From assembly GCA_963849955.1 (NCBI GenBank), contig CAWKJU010000006.1, positions 62,001 to 126,000 of the forward strand: a DNA stretch of 64,000 bases. The letters run 5' to 3'. This document shows, piece by piece, positions 55,503-63,861 of the stretch. Each line of letters opens with the position of its first letter. Within the stretch, counting starts at the first letter, position 1. Made by a program: the position numbers and the translations under genes. The notes under the pieces were generated by a model, which did not search any database, had not been told where the DNA came from, and worked only from the letters and a program-made list of their open reading frames with translations. This DNA is from CAWFGW01 sp963849955 (GTDB lineage: Bacteria; Bacteroidota; Bacteroidia; Cytophagales; JAAEPT01).

Positions 55503-55513
55503 TAGAATGCTGT

Positions 55514-56416
55514 ATGTTTGTATCGCTAGTTTCAAAAATCGTGCGTATTGTAAAAGAAGCAGCTAAAAAGTTGGGGGAAAATCACCCATTAATTTTGGCT
55601 TCATCAACTGCATTTTTTGCTACGTTTTCCATTCCACCCATCATCATTATTTTAACCAATGTGTTGAGTTTATACTTTAAAACCTCCAGTTTATCTACGA
55701 AGTTTAACGATCAAATAGGTGAGGTTTTTGGGGCTGAAGCGGCCGAACAGCTACAAACAATAGCTGGTAACTTAAGCGATATGGGCGGTAAACCTTGGAT
55801 TACAATCGCAGGATCTATTTTTTTATTATTTGTAGCCACCAACTTATTTAAAGTCATCCGAACATCCATTAATCAGATCTGGAATGTGCGACCGAAGAAG
55901 TCCCGACAAGTATTAGTAAAACTGAAAAGTCGGGCCATAGCATTGGGGATTATTTTACTCACTGGGATATTATTTCTACTATCCGTCTTTGCAGATAGTG
56001 CGGTTTTAATCCTTCGTGATTATTTACAGGACTTTGTACCGGTTGGTCAAGTTTATCTCATTCTGATATTAAGTAAGGTACTTTCTCTTTTCTTTATTAC
56101 GCTCTGGTTTATAACCCTTTTTCGTTATCTAACTGACGCCAGGGTGCCTTGGAAAGCCATTATCATAGGCGCATTGATTACGGGTGTATTGTTTATGGTG
56201 GGTAAATTTGGGCTGGAAAATTTCCTGGTGAACAGTAACATTGGTGATGTATTCGAAACCTCTGCTTCCATCGTGTTGGTGTTACTCTTTATCTTTTATT
56301 CGTCCATGATTATCTACTTTGGTGCAGCTTTGACTTTTGTGCTATCGAAAGAATTTGATAAGACCATTAAACCAAGAAAATATGCCGAAAAATTTGAAAC
56401 CAGAACGGTGAATTAA
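55514..56416 (+). CDS. YihY/BrkB family membrane protein
   Basis: A 300-residue inner-membrane protein with six hydrophobic helices. Family landmarks are LILASSTAFFATFSIPPIIII in the first helix, a middle INQIWNVRPKKSR and the late WKAIIIGALITGVLF. It was once wrongly annotated as RNase BN; its function is unknown. It starts 11 bp from the divergent AI-2E gene. Confidence 0.9.
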   Translation: MFVSLVSKIVRIVKEAAKKLGENHPLILASSTAFFATFSIPPIIIILTNVLSLYFKTSSLSTKFNDQIGEVFGAEAAEQLQTIAGNLSDMGGKPWITIAGSIFLLFVATNLFKVIRTSINQIWNVRPKKSRQVLVKLKSRAIALGIILLTGILFLLSVFADSAVLILRDYLQDFVPVGQVYLILILSKVLSLFFITLWFITLFRYLTDARVPWKAIIIGALITGVLFMVGKFGLENFLVNSNIGDVFETSASIVLVLLFIFYSSMIIYFGAALTFVLSKEFDKTIKPRKYAEKFETRTVN

Positions 56417-56482
56417 GTTAAATTATGTAATGAAAAAACAAGTAGTGAGCTTATAGTTAGTAATTTACTCTATAAGTTAAAT

Positions 56483-57436
56483 TTACTCATTTGGATATTC
56501 ACTAGGTTCAATATGAATAAGCACATGTCCTAAATTAGGAATCTCTTTTCTTAAATAGTCTTTGAGTTCATGAGAAATTTCATGACCCTTTTTTACAGAA
56601 ATGTCGCCATCAACAATGGCATGTAAGTCCACATGATATTTCATTCCTGCTTTGCGAATAAAGCACTTTTCGGTTCCTAAAATGCCTTTCACTTTGATTG
56701 ATTCTTCCCGAATTTCCTCTAAAAGATCATCATAGAGGTGTTCATCCATTATTTCTCCTAACGCTGGTCGAAAAATGAGGTAACTGTTATACAGAATAAA
56801 TGCTGAAGCAAATAAAGCAGCCCAATCGTCCGCTGTTTCATACCCTTTACCCATAAATAGCGCAATGGAAATCCCTATAAAAGCCATCACGGAGGTAATT
56901 GCATCACTTCTATGGTGCCACGCATCAGCTTTTAAGGAAGAACTGTTCGTCTGTTTGCCCTTTTTCATCACCACTCTAAACGAGATTTCTTTCCATAAGA
57001 TGATACCTCCTAACACGAATAGCGTCCACGGCTTAGGAACCTTGTGCGGGGTTTGAATATTTTGGATGCTTTCATAAGCAATTAATGTCGCAGTAGTCAC
57101 TAAAAAAGCTACGACTAAAAAGGTAATTAGCGGTTCTATTTTACCATGTCCATAAGGGTGGTTATCATCAGCTGGACGTTTGGCATACTTTAAACCAAAA
57201 AGCACCAATAGCGAAGAAAAGATATCGGTAGTGGACTCAATAGCATCGGCAATTAACGCATAGGAGTTACCAAAGAACCCCGCAATCCCTTTAATAAGGG
57301 CTAAAGCAGTATTTCCAATGATGCTAAAAAATATCGTTCGTATAGCAGTTTCTTCGTTATTCCTAGCACTACTTGCATGAGGGAGTAGCGATTTCAGACT
57401 TTGCGTACGAAGTTTTTTCTCAGGCATTAGTCGCAT
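56483..57436 (-). CDS. Cation diffusion facilitator (CDF) family metal transporter
   Basis: A 317-residue CDF protein with six transmembrane helices and a cytoplasmic ferredoxin-like C-terminal domain. Metal-site residues are seen in ALIADAIESTTD (helix 2) and KADAWHHRSDAITS (helix 5), and DDNHPYGHGKIEP is the cytoplasmic loop signature. It should export Zn, Fe or Mn in exchange for protons. The first ATG overlaps the end of the Kunitz lipoprotein gene; a second ATG at 57427 starts in its stop codon (TAATG), so the two are translationally coupled. Confidence 0.92.
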   Translation of the reverse strand: MRLMPEKKLRTQSLKSLLPHASSARNNEETAIRTIFFSIIGNTALALIKGIAGFFGNSYALIADAIESTTDIFSSLLVLFGLKYAKRPADDNHPYGHGKIEPLITFLVVAFLVTTATLIAYESIQNIQTPHKVPKPWTLFVLGGIILWKEISFRVVMKKGKQTNSSSLKADAWHHRSDAITSVMAFIGISIALFMGKGYETADDWAALFASAFILYNSYLIFRPALGEIMDEHLYDDLLEEIREESIKVKGILGTEKCFIRKAGMKYHVDLHAIVDGDISVKKGHEISHELKDYLRKEIPNLGHVLIHIEPSEYPNE

Positions 57437-57678
57437 TCACATTCTTCACATTCTTGCTTTGTCTCAAAACCTTTTTGTGAACAACCACTGTAACTAATTT
57501 GCTCACACTTATTTTTTTTCTGGTTGTAAAACCATCGGTTAAATGCAGCGTCACAAAGTTCGCTAGCTGGCGGTGTGTCGCTACAGGTGACCAGCGTTGA
57601 GCCGCAGTCTTTTGAACAAGTTATTAGTCCTAATGTCAACACAATTAGGATAGCTGGAATTGTAATTACTTTTTTCAT
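57427..57678 (-). CDS. Kunitz/BPTI-domain lipoprotein
   Basis: From the ATG at 57678 the product has 83 residues. A lipoprotein signal ends LGLITC with lipidated Cys21. The rest carries a Kunitz-like domain: Cys32, Cys42, Cys58, Cys66, Cys77 and Cys80 (or Cys82). Spacings of 15 and 7 residues between the middle cysteines match bovine trypsin inhibitor, and the core RWFYNQKKNKCEQISYSGC aligns well with it. The residue at the inhibitory P1 position is Asp43 rather than Lys/Arg, so trypsin inhibition is unlikely. Location is probably the outer membrane. It is coupled to the CDF gene. Confidence 0.75.
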   Translation of the reverse strand: MKKVITIPAILIVLTLGLITCSKDCGSTLVTCSDTPPASELCDAAFNRWFYNQKKNKCEQISYSGCSQKGFETKQECEECECD

Positions 57679-58031
57679 AGTGATCAATACTTTTGAGTTT
57701 AACACACAAGGCATAAATTTTATTGCCATTTTTTACAAATATTTCTCCAAAATAATTGTGGGTTTAAAGATACTAAAGAAATCATGCAGTGTTCTCTTTG
57801 CGTCACTTTGATGGAGTGAAATTGGAAGCATGTTTGTTTTACTTCTTTCAAAAGCTAAAAACACAAGTCCTAAAGCAGTGAAGGCTCAAGCGAGTGGATA
57901 TACTACCCGCAGACTAAACTATGTCTAGCTTGACAGCTTTACTTTTTGTATTTAAGAGCGATACGGAATGAAAAACAAAAGTAAAAATGTTGATTATTAG
58001 TGATTTGTAATTATGATTAAAGTGGTAGGGT
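57679..58031. other. Intergenic region at the left edge of the cassette array
   Basis: About 350 bp with no ORF or RNA gene recognised. A complete palindromic element would be expected here if the array continued leftward, but only the half-site at 58032-58055 is present. This looks like the array boundary or a decayed element. Confidence 0.4.
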
Positions 58032-59152
58032 TATTCATGGAATATGGTGTTGGGGGTGTTTTTTAGAAGTTTATTTATACCTAACAATTGCATTATTAAG
58101 CCTTGAAATGAAGTGTCGGTCATCTTTTCTATATGTTCTCTTTCTAGAGTTTCTAACCATTTCGTTAGTTCAGAGTGTTCAGCACTAAGTATGGTTAAGT
58201 TATAATGGAATTTCAATTTGTCATTATCATTGATTTGAATTGTCTTATTGCTTTCAGGTATCTTTTTTAAAAACTCCTGTAATCCAAAATTGGGGGTGTA
58301 GTAGGTTAATATTTTGTGAATGCCTTCTCCGTTAAACACTATGTTCTTACAATCGGGACATTCGACAAACCGTATGTTTTCAAATGATTTTTCTTTAGGT
58401 CTTATGCTTTTATCGCAGTTGCAGCACTTAACAAATGCCGTTTCATTCGTTTGGGTAAAATGTTTGTTCTCAAACTTCTTTTTATAAGGTGATAATGTCA
58501 GTGTTGATTTAAGAAATAATAACTGTGCGATAATCAGAAATCTCCAAAAATGTAAGACAATGGAGTTAAAGCCAATAGTGAATATGAATGCGTCATAAAG
58601 TCCATGAGTTAAAGCAGCAATACCTATGGCTATTAAGATCCCTAAAAGGTTTCTTTTTGTGTTAGTATGAATATAAAAAGCTATCCCCATATATCCAGAG
58701 AAAGCTATATGTCCCAATATGCAAAAGATAGACCTGATAAACAGAAGGAAATAAGGAGAGTCGGAATTTAATGCATAAGATATATTTTCAATAGTAGCAA
58801 AACCAAGAGCAATTGCAGACATATAAATCAAACCATCAGTTATTTCGTTGAAATCTTTTTTGATGATTTTATATGTGATTATTAATGCTAAAAGTTTAGA
58901 GAATTCTTCAATAGGACCGATGAAAATTATAGCATGTAAGAAGTCTCTATTTACTTCTACTAGAGAATAAATAAGTAAGCTGATTGATATTGAAATTACC
59001 CCTCCAACTATCAAAGCAAAAAACAATGAACCGATTGGTTCTTTTTCATACTTGTCATATGATCTAATCCAAAAGAGGTAAATACAACCAACAAGAGTGG
59101 CTAATGCTATGATTATAAAATTTTCTAACACAAAAAAAGATATTACCCCCAA
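58031..59152 (-). CDS. PrsW-family intramembrane metalloprotease with C-terminal zinc ribbon
   Basis: A 373-residue polytopic protein with the PrsW motifs: GPIEEFSKLLAL, GFATIENISYA, GHIAFSGYMG and THGLYDAF, which hold the catalytic Glu and His residues of this intramembrane zinc protease family. PrsW of Bacillus cleaves an anti-sigma factor. The cytoplasmic tail has CCNCDKS and CPDCKN, a zinc ribbon, then 80 helical residues. No ATG is available: translation starts at TTG 59152, inside the element's terminal box, or at GTG 59131. Its last codons run into the half-site at the array edge. Confidence 0.8.
   Translation of the reverse strand: MGVISFFVLENFIIIALATLVGCIYLFWIRSYDKYEKEPIGSLFFALIVGGVISISISLLIYSLVEVNRDFLHAIIFIGPIEEFSKLLALIITYKIIKKDFNEITDGLIYMSAIALGFATIENISYALNSDSPYFLLFIRSIFCILGHIAFSGYMGIAFYIHTNTKRNLLGILIAIGIAALTHGLYDAFIFTIGFNSIVLHFWRFLIIAQLLFLKSTLTLSPYKKKFENKHFTQTNETAFVKCCNCDKSIRPKEKSFENIRFVECPDCKNIVFNGEGIHKILTYYTPNFGLQEFLKKIPESNKTIQINDNDKLKFHYNLTILSAEHSELTKWLETLEREHIEKMTDTSFQGLIMQLLGINKLLKNTPNTIFHE
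58032..58055 (-). repeat. Half of an attC-like element at the left array edge
   Basis: TTCATGGAATATGGTGTTGGGGG resembles the right ends of the elements at 59147-59342 (TTCATATATGGTGTTATGC) and 63649-63861 (TTCATATATGGTGTTGTAG). GTTGGGGGT here is the exact reverse complement of ACCCCCAAC at the other end of the PrsW cassette. No matching left half was found within 250 bp. The site overlaps the last codons of PrsW. Confidence 0.55.
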
Positions 59153-59342
59153 CGTTAAATATATGAATTGTAGCTGATTAGAAAGCGATGAACTTTCAAT
59201 TTACCACAAAGCCAAATCTGCGATTTGGTATTTACCTTTTTCTTCTTCTAGATGCCAAATCGCAGATTTGGCGCACTCACAAGTAGCCACAACCATATGA
59301 AAACCCACTGAACCAGCTATAATTTCATATATGGTGTTATGC
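59147..59342 (-). repeat. attC-like palindromic element 1
   Basis: This 196-bp element has outer arms AACGTTAAATATATGAATTG and, inverted, AACACCATATATGAAATTAT, both running into TAGCTG. Inside is a second pair, GCCAAATCTGCGATTTGG and CCAAATCGCAGATTTGGC. The terminal boxes read, on the minus strand, GCATAAC (end of the MFS cassette) and GTTGGGG (start of the PrsW cassette). Its first 50 bp are nearly identical to element 3. Confidence 0.75.
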
Positions 59343-59348
59343 GTTTTT

Positions 59349-60551
59349 TTATTTTCGGTCGGTCACTCTAAATAGAATCACAAATGCTGATAATCCAGTT
59401 AAAATACCTATTGCTATTATTGAACTATCAATCCCAAAACGATCTGCAATTAAACCAGTCAAAACAGCACCAAAGGCGTATCCTAAATCTCGCCAAAGTC
59501 TAAAGGTACCCAAGCTTTCGGCTCTTTGTGTTGGGTGCGTAAAGTCTGAAATGGCGTTTATAAATGTTGGGTAAACTAAAGCGGTTCCAAATCCCAATGC
59601 AATTCCTATTACTATAAAATGAATCTCTTTTATAGCAAATGCTAGTAAGACTATGCCAATTGCTTGTAATAACATACCCCAAAATAGCAACATTTTTTTT
59701 GAGTAGATGTCTGAAAGTTTGCCTGTGAAAAGTTGACTTAAGCCCCATACTGATGGATAAATGGCTGTTAATACGCCTATTTGTGATAGCGTGAATTGTT
59801 TTGATAATAAGAGTAAAGGTAGAAGACCCCAAGTCATTCCATCATTTAAATTGTTTACTAAGCCCGCCTGAGTAATTCCACTTAATGATTTGTGTCTAAA
59901 TGATGTATCAAGGAAAATGTTTTTGAGGAATGGAATGTTACTTTGTGTGCTTTCGGCTTCCACATGTCCTTTGGTATCTTTTAAGAATATAACACTTAGC
60001 AAAAGACCCGAAACAGAAAATAAAATACCTAAATAAAACGGATAAGGTCTAATACCAAACTTGTTGGCAATATAGCCTGTTAAAAATGCCACAACACCTA
60101 CAGATAAGTAACCTGCAAATTCATTGATACCAACAGCCAACCCTCTTTTTTTGTTACCAACCAAATCAATTTTCATAATTACTGCCATACTCCAAGTAAG
60201 TCCTTGATTTAAACCTAGAAGTACATTAGCAAAAATTATCCAGTTCCAATTAGTAGCAAAAATCAAAATTAACGGAATTGGTAAGGCAAATAGCCAACCT
60301 ATTATCATCAATTTTTTTCTACCAATACTGTTAGCTAGTTTTCCAGTAAAATAATTCATAATCGCTTTAGTAATTCCAAAAGCGATTATGAATGAAAATA
60401 TGGCTGTTTTTGAAGCTAAACCAAATTCCTTTTCAGCTAGTTGTGGAATGATATTCCTTTCTAAACCGATCATTCCACCCACAAAAGCATTGATGAGCAC
60501 AAGCAATGTAAACTGTTGCCAATTTTCTTTTAAACCTAGTTTCGTTCCCAT
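59349..60551 (-). CDS. MFS transporter
   Basis: A 400-residue major facilitator with 12 predicted helices. The loop 2-3 signature is in FTGKLANSIGRKKLMIIGW and its repeat in FTGKLSDIYSKKMLLFWGM. It is the last gene of the four-gene operon in its cassette, starts in the stop codon of the DsrE-like gene (TGATG) and ends 7 bp before the element's terminal box. With rhodanese/persulfide and DsrE-like proteins upstream, it may export or import a sulfur compound; that is inference from context only. Confidence 0.87.
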   Translation of the reverse strand: MGTKLGLKENWQQFTLLVLINAFVGGMIGLERNIIPQLAEKEFGLASKTAIFSFIIAFGITKAIMNYFTGKLANSIGRKKLMIIGWLFALPIPLILIFATNWNWIIFANVLLGLNQGLTWSMAVIMKIDLVGNKKRGLAVGINEFAGYLSVGVVAFLTGYIANKFGIRPYPFYLGILFSVSGLLLSVIFLKDTKGHVEAESTQSNIPFLKNIFLDTSFRHKSLSGITQAGLVNNLNDGMTWGLLPLLLLSKQFTLSQIGVLTAIYPSVWGLSQLFTGKLSDIYSKKMLLFWGMLLQAIGIVLLAFAIKEIHFIVIGIALGFGTALVYPTFINAISDFTHPTQRAESLGTFRLWRDLGYAFGAVLTGLIADRFGIDSSIIAIGILTGLSAFVILFRVTDRK

Positions 60552-60898
60552 CAAAAATTAATGATTTTATCAGCCTCAATAATTAAGTCAGCATACTCGG
60601 TCATGTTGCTAATTTTTACACCTTCCGTTTGAGGAATGGCACTTCTCGCATCCATACAACTTTTGCAAATTTTTATAGATGCTCCTTTTTGAATTAATTC
60701 TTCAATAAGTTCCCCTGTATTGTATTTTGTTGCAGTAGGTTTTTGATGTTGTACTGTACAACCTACAGCATCAGAAAACATAAAAAAGCTAATTTCAATG
60801 TCTTTGATTTGATTTAGTAATTGAATTCCAGTCCGTAGGCCGTTATAAGACTTTTCGTTGGTATAAGGTCCGTCATGTAGTATGATTAGTATTTTCAT
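60551..60898 (-). CDS. DsrE/DsrF-like sulfur-relay protein
   Basis: From the ATG at 60898 the product is 115 residues; the frame extends 75 bp further with unlikely sequence. MKILIILHDGPYTNEKSYN, FFMFSDAVGCTVQHQKP and IKICKSCMDARS match small DsrE-like proteins. The CKSC pair and the Cys in AVGC are candidates for persulfide carriage. It lies 16 bp after the rhodanese-MBL gene and is coupled to the MFS gene. Confidence 0.87.
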   Translation of the reverse strand: MKILIILHDGPYTNEKSYNGLRTGIQLLNQIKDIEISFFMFSDAVGCTVQHQKPTATKYNTGELIEELIQKGASIKICKSCMDARSAIPQTEGVKISNMTEYADLIIEADKIINF

Positions 60899-60914
60899 AG
60901 TATAGCATATTGAT

Positions 60915-62036
60915 TTAAGAAATGGCACAACGGTTTGCACCAGCTTCCAGCTCAGGTAAAATAAAGCCATCATGATTACCCTTTTGGTTTATTTCGGCAA
61001 TGGTCAGATAATTGGGAGGTGTCGGAGGCAATTTTGAAGATATTGAATCCACAAATTCAGATTCTGAACAACTTAATGACGCAATTGTACCTTTAATTGA
61101 TTTTAGAGAATCGGCTATGAAAGGTTGTCCAATAAATATTGAAGTTGAACTATGAGCAGGCATTACCAAAATCTCAGGATTAAGTTTGAGGATTTTTTGA
61201 AGTGAATGATACAGGGAGGTCGCTTTTGAGATAACTGCAACACTATCTGCTTTAAGGTCGGGTCTGCCAACACCATCTATAAAAAGCGTGTCTCCTGTTA
61301 TGATTGCTCTGTCTTCAATTATAAATGATGTGCTTTCAAAGGTATGTCCTGGCGTAAATAAGATTTCAATTTTTGTTTGCCCTAACCTGATAATTTCTTT
61401 GTCTTGAATGGCTTTAAATGGATATGATACCGAGGCATTGGCATTAAAAAGATGTACAGCATTGGTTTCCTTTGTCAGTTCCAAAGTTCTTGAAACATAA
61501 TCAGCATGAATATGCGTATCTGAAACATATTTTACTCGCCAGTTTTCTTTTTCAGCTATTTGCTTATACACAGATGGATCTAAGGAACTGTCAATAACAA
61601 TGGCTTCACTTAGTGACCCAATGATATATGATAAACAACCTTTTGCAACTCGTCTTACTTGAATGATTTTGAATGTGTCAAAATCAATTTCTTGCGTGTC
61701 ATAAGCATTATTCCATGCTTGCATGCCACCTTCTAAAGAGTAAGTTTCTACACCTTTATTTGCTAGAATTTCAGCAGCAAACAAACTTAATCTACCTTTA
61801 CCACAAAGTGTGACAACTGGTTTGTTTAGATTTAACTCCAAGCCATCTAGAGCAGTTACATCACCGGCTTTTAACTGGTCATAAGCATTGTAATAGCTAC
61901 TTTCTGGAATAAACCATTCTTCTCTTTCTGTTTGAGATCTGATATCAAGGATTGTAAAATCTTTCTTGCTATTTATCCATGACACCAAGGTAAGTGCGTC
62001 AATTTGTTTTACTTCTGCCATAACTTTTATTATCAT
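60915..62036 (-). CDS. Rhodanese-metallo-beta-lactamase fusion (persulfide dioxygenase-like)
   Basis: A 373-residue fusion. Residues about 10-112 are a rhodanese domain with active-site Cys in VVTLCGKGRLS. Residues about 118-340 are an ETHE1-like MBL domain with DTHIHADYVS, TPGHTFES, TGDTLFIDGVGRPDL and PAHSS. The family oxidises glutathione or protein persulfides to sulfite with iron. In the first metal motif the usual final His of HxHxDH is Tyr; in ETHE1 only the first His of that motif binds iron, so activity is possible. A second start (Met6) is equally plausible. It lies between the Crp-type and DsrE-like genes in one operon. Confidence 0.88.
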   Translation of the reverse strand: MIIKVMAEVKQIDALTLVSWINSKKDFTILDIRSQTEREEWFIPESSYYNAYDQLKAGDVTALDGLELNLNKPVVTLCGKGRLSLFAAEILANKGVETYSLEGGMQAWNNAYDTQEIDFDTFKIIQVRRVAKGCLSYIIGSLSEAIVIDSSLDPSVYKQIAEKENWRVKYVSDTHIHADYVSRTLELTKETNAVHLFNANASVSYPFKAIQDKEIIRLGQTKIEILFTPGHTFESTSFIIEDRAIITGDTLFIDGVGRPDLKADSVAVISKATSLYHSLQKILKLNPEILVMPAHSSTSIFIGQPFIADSLKSIKGTIASLSCSESEFVDSISSKLPPTPPNYLTIAEINQKGNHDGFILPELEAGANRCAIS

Positions 62037-62098
62037 TTAAGTTGATAATGCGAAGTTGGGAGGAATAAAACCTTAATCCTTTTACAAATGTTAAATAA

Positions 62099-62662
62099 TC
62101 ATTTAATAGTAGCTCTTATTCGACTCAAAGAGACTTGGGTGATTCCTAAATAAGATGCAATGTGTTTGAGCGGTATTTTTTGCAGATAATTGGTCTCTTG
62201 TAAGAGATGCTTATATCTCTCTTCTGCTGTATGAAATTGTATGCTTTCAATTCGGTTTACAGTTTCAACATACGCTTTTTCAAAAATGAGTCTAAAAAGA
62301 CGTTCAATGTTTGGGTTTGTATCATAAAGCTTGAAAAGTTGTGTTGCATTGATAGAAACAATTTCAGCATCTTCTAAAATTTGGATAGCTTTTTTGGATG
62401 GTTTGCCTGTGAATAGACTTTCTACTCGTGCAATAATGTTGTTTTCGAAAGCAAAACATTCGGTAATATCTACGCTTTCTTTGTAGTAAAAAATGCGTGC
62501 AATACCAGATTTTACAAAATAAATAGTTTTACAAGTATGCCCTACGTTTTGCAATAATTCATTTTTCTTTATAACTATTTTAGAGGTGATTTTATCAATA
62601 GCAAGTTTGTCAGGACTGTCAATTTCATGAATGCTGTCAAAATATCTAAATAGTTCTGTCAT
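62099..62662 (-). CDS. Crp/Fnr family transcription regulator
   Basis: A 187-residue protein with a cyclic-nucleotide-binding-like beta-roll (about 25-110, with ELLQNVGHTCKTIYFVKSG) and a C-terminal helix-turn-helix (PLKHIASYLGITQVSLSRI). The roll lacks the RAATV-type cAMP-contact segment, so cAMP is unlikely to be the ligand. It is the first gene of the cassette, starts 35 bp from the element, and probably controls the three genes behind it in response to a sulfur or redox signal (inferred). Confidence 0.87.
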   Translation of the reverse strand: MTELFRYFDSIHEIDSPDKLAIDKITSKIVIKKNELLQNVGHTCKTIYFVKSGIARIFYYKESVDITECFAFENNIIARVESLFTGKPSKKAIQILEDAEIVSINATQLFKLYDTNPNIERLFRLIFEKAYVETVNRIESIQFHTAEERYKHLLQETNYLQKIPLKHIASYLGITQVSLSRIRATIK

Positions 62663-62696
62663 GCTTTTATTGTACGGGGATGGTTTTTTTAGTAAC

Positions 62697-62892
62697 GCAT
62701 AACGCTGAGTATATAAATCGTAGTGTGCCTAAAAGTAAAGAAGATTCTGTTTACCACCAAGCCAATCCTGCGGATTGGCTCGTAATTTTTCACGACCTAC
62801 GAACCAATCCGCAGGATTGGCGTGCTTACCACGAAGCACAGAACTAGCTTAACCCACCGAACCACGCTATGATTTTATATACCTTGTTGGCA
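62697..62892 (-). repeat. attC-like palindromic element 2
   Basis: This element is also 196 bp, with a diverged sequence but the same plan: outer arms GTATATAAATCGTAGTGTG and, inverted, GTATATAAAATCATAGCGTGG, and an inner pair GCCAATCCTGCGGATTGG / CCAATCCGCAGGATTGGC. Minus-strand terminal boxes are TGCCAAC (end of the 154-aa gene cassette) and GTTATGC (start of the Crp cassette). Confidence 0.75.
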
Positions 62893-62939
62893 ACTGTTTT
62901 TTTCTCACGTTCTGCACGTTTTTTATGCGTGATGTCAAG

Positions 62940-63116
62940 TCATTCTAGTATTAAACAGCCAATTAGTAAAGCGGTAAAGTTGGTTTTGACGAATCCGTCC
63001 ATCGACAAACTATTGGTTATTTCTTCTGTGTTAAACAGTCCAGAAATACTGTGAATCTTGTTTATCCATTTGGTACAAACCATTGGCGTTTTATTACGTT
63101 CTGGTTGTCCGTTCAT
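62940..63116 (-). CDS. Short ORF in the cassette of the 154-aa gene (doubtful)
   Basis: A 58-codon frame (MNGQPERNKTPMV at the start, LLIGCLILE at the end) in the 280 bp between the stop of the 154-residue gene and element 2. No family, no signal peptide and an ordinary composition. It may be a small second cargo gene or simply untranslated cassette DNA. Confidence 0.2.
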   Translation of the reverse strand: MNGQPERNKTPMVCTKWINKIHSISGLFNTEEITNSLSMDGFVKTNFTALLIGCLILE

Positions 63117-63172
63117 GTTTGAAAAGTGATGCTAAAAGAAAAGGAGTTAAGCCAACTTTGGTGAAGTAATTT

Positions 63173-63637
63173 TTAATAAGATATACTGATATTGAATTTA
63201 TTTAAGAAGTTGTGATAAGCAGTTAATTCAAATTCTACTGGTGATATTTTATCAAACCAATCAACACTTGACCCAATTAATTTAGGTTCTAACTCTTGAG
63301 ATTTATTAATTCCAAGTTTATTCCATTTGATAGTTTGTCCAGTATTTTCTATTTCAGCAATTATCAAAGTACATGAAAAATCACAATCATCTGGACACAT
63401 TAAAATTGGACAAATCGTCTTTTGTCCCACAGATGGTAAAATTCTGTTTAAAATGATATCTTTTTCAGACTGATTTTCTAATTGAGGTAGGAGTGTTGGT
63501 ATTAAGCCTTTAAATGAATTTTGAGGATACAAAGAATCAATCATTTCGTCAAGCCAATAATCATCTATCTTGATGTTTAAAAAATCATCATAGATTTCAT
63601 AATCACTTTTATCAAATATGGCTTTAATTGAGTTCAT
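63173..63637 (-). CDS. Cassette-borne hypothetical protein
   Basis: A 154-residue acidic soluble protein. The ATG lies 12 bp from the element's GTTGGCA box, the position typical of integron cassette genes. The middle has a cysteine group, ICPILMCPDDCDFSC, and a following strand CTLIIAEIENTG; the C-terminus is WFDKISPVEFELTAYHNFL. No family was recognised. Size and acidity would suit an immunity or antitoxin-like protein, but nothing in the sequence proves this. Confidence 0.65.
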   Translation of the reverse strand: MNSIKAIFDKSDYEIYDDFLNIKIDDYWLDEMIDSLYPQNSFKGLIPTLLPQLENQSEKDIILNRILPSVGQKTICPILMCPDDCDFSCTLIIAEIENTGQTIKWNKLGINKSQELEPKLIGSSVDWFDKISPVEFELTAYHNFLNKFNISISY

Positions 63638-63648
63638 TTTTTTATAGT

Positions 63649-63861
63649 TGCCAACGTTAAATATATGAATTGTAGCTGAATAGAAAGCGATGAACTTTCA
63701 TCCCGATAGCTATCGGGATACCACAAAGCCAAATCTGCGATTTGGCGTTTAATTTTCTTCTCGACATAAATGCTAAATCGCAGATTTGGCGCCCTCACAA
63801 AGTAACCATAAACCTTTGAAAACTCACTGAACCAGCTATTATTTCATATATGGTGTTGTAG
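63649..63861 (-). repeat. attC-like palindromic element 3
   Basis: A 213-bp copy close to element 1. It has the same outer arms and inner pair (GCCAAATCTGCGATTTGG, CTAAATCGCAGATTTGGC), plus an extra palindrome CCCGATAGCTATCGGG at 63701-63716 that accounts for its greater length. Minus-strand terminal boxes are CTACAAC (end of the cassette to the right) and GTTGGCA (start of the 154-aa gene cassette). Confidence 0.75.

Noticed and set aside
62869..63054. 61-codon plus-strand ORF in the cassette behind the 154-aa gene
   Set aside because: It starts inside element 2 and runs against the direction of all cassette genes, without recognisable domains.
59147..63861. The three palindromic elements as MITEs or plain REP repeats
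   Set aside because: No target duplications flank them, and their terminal boxes pair across the gene between two elements, not within one element. The cassette explanation fits better, though a larger set is needed.
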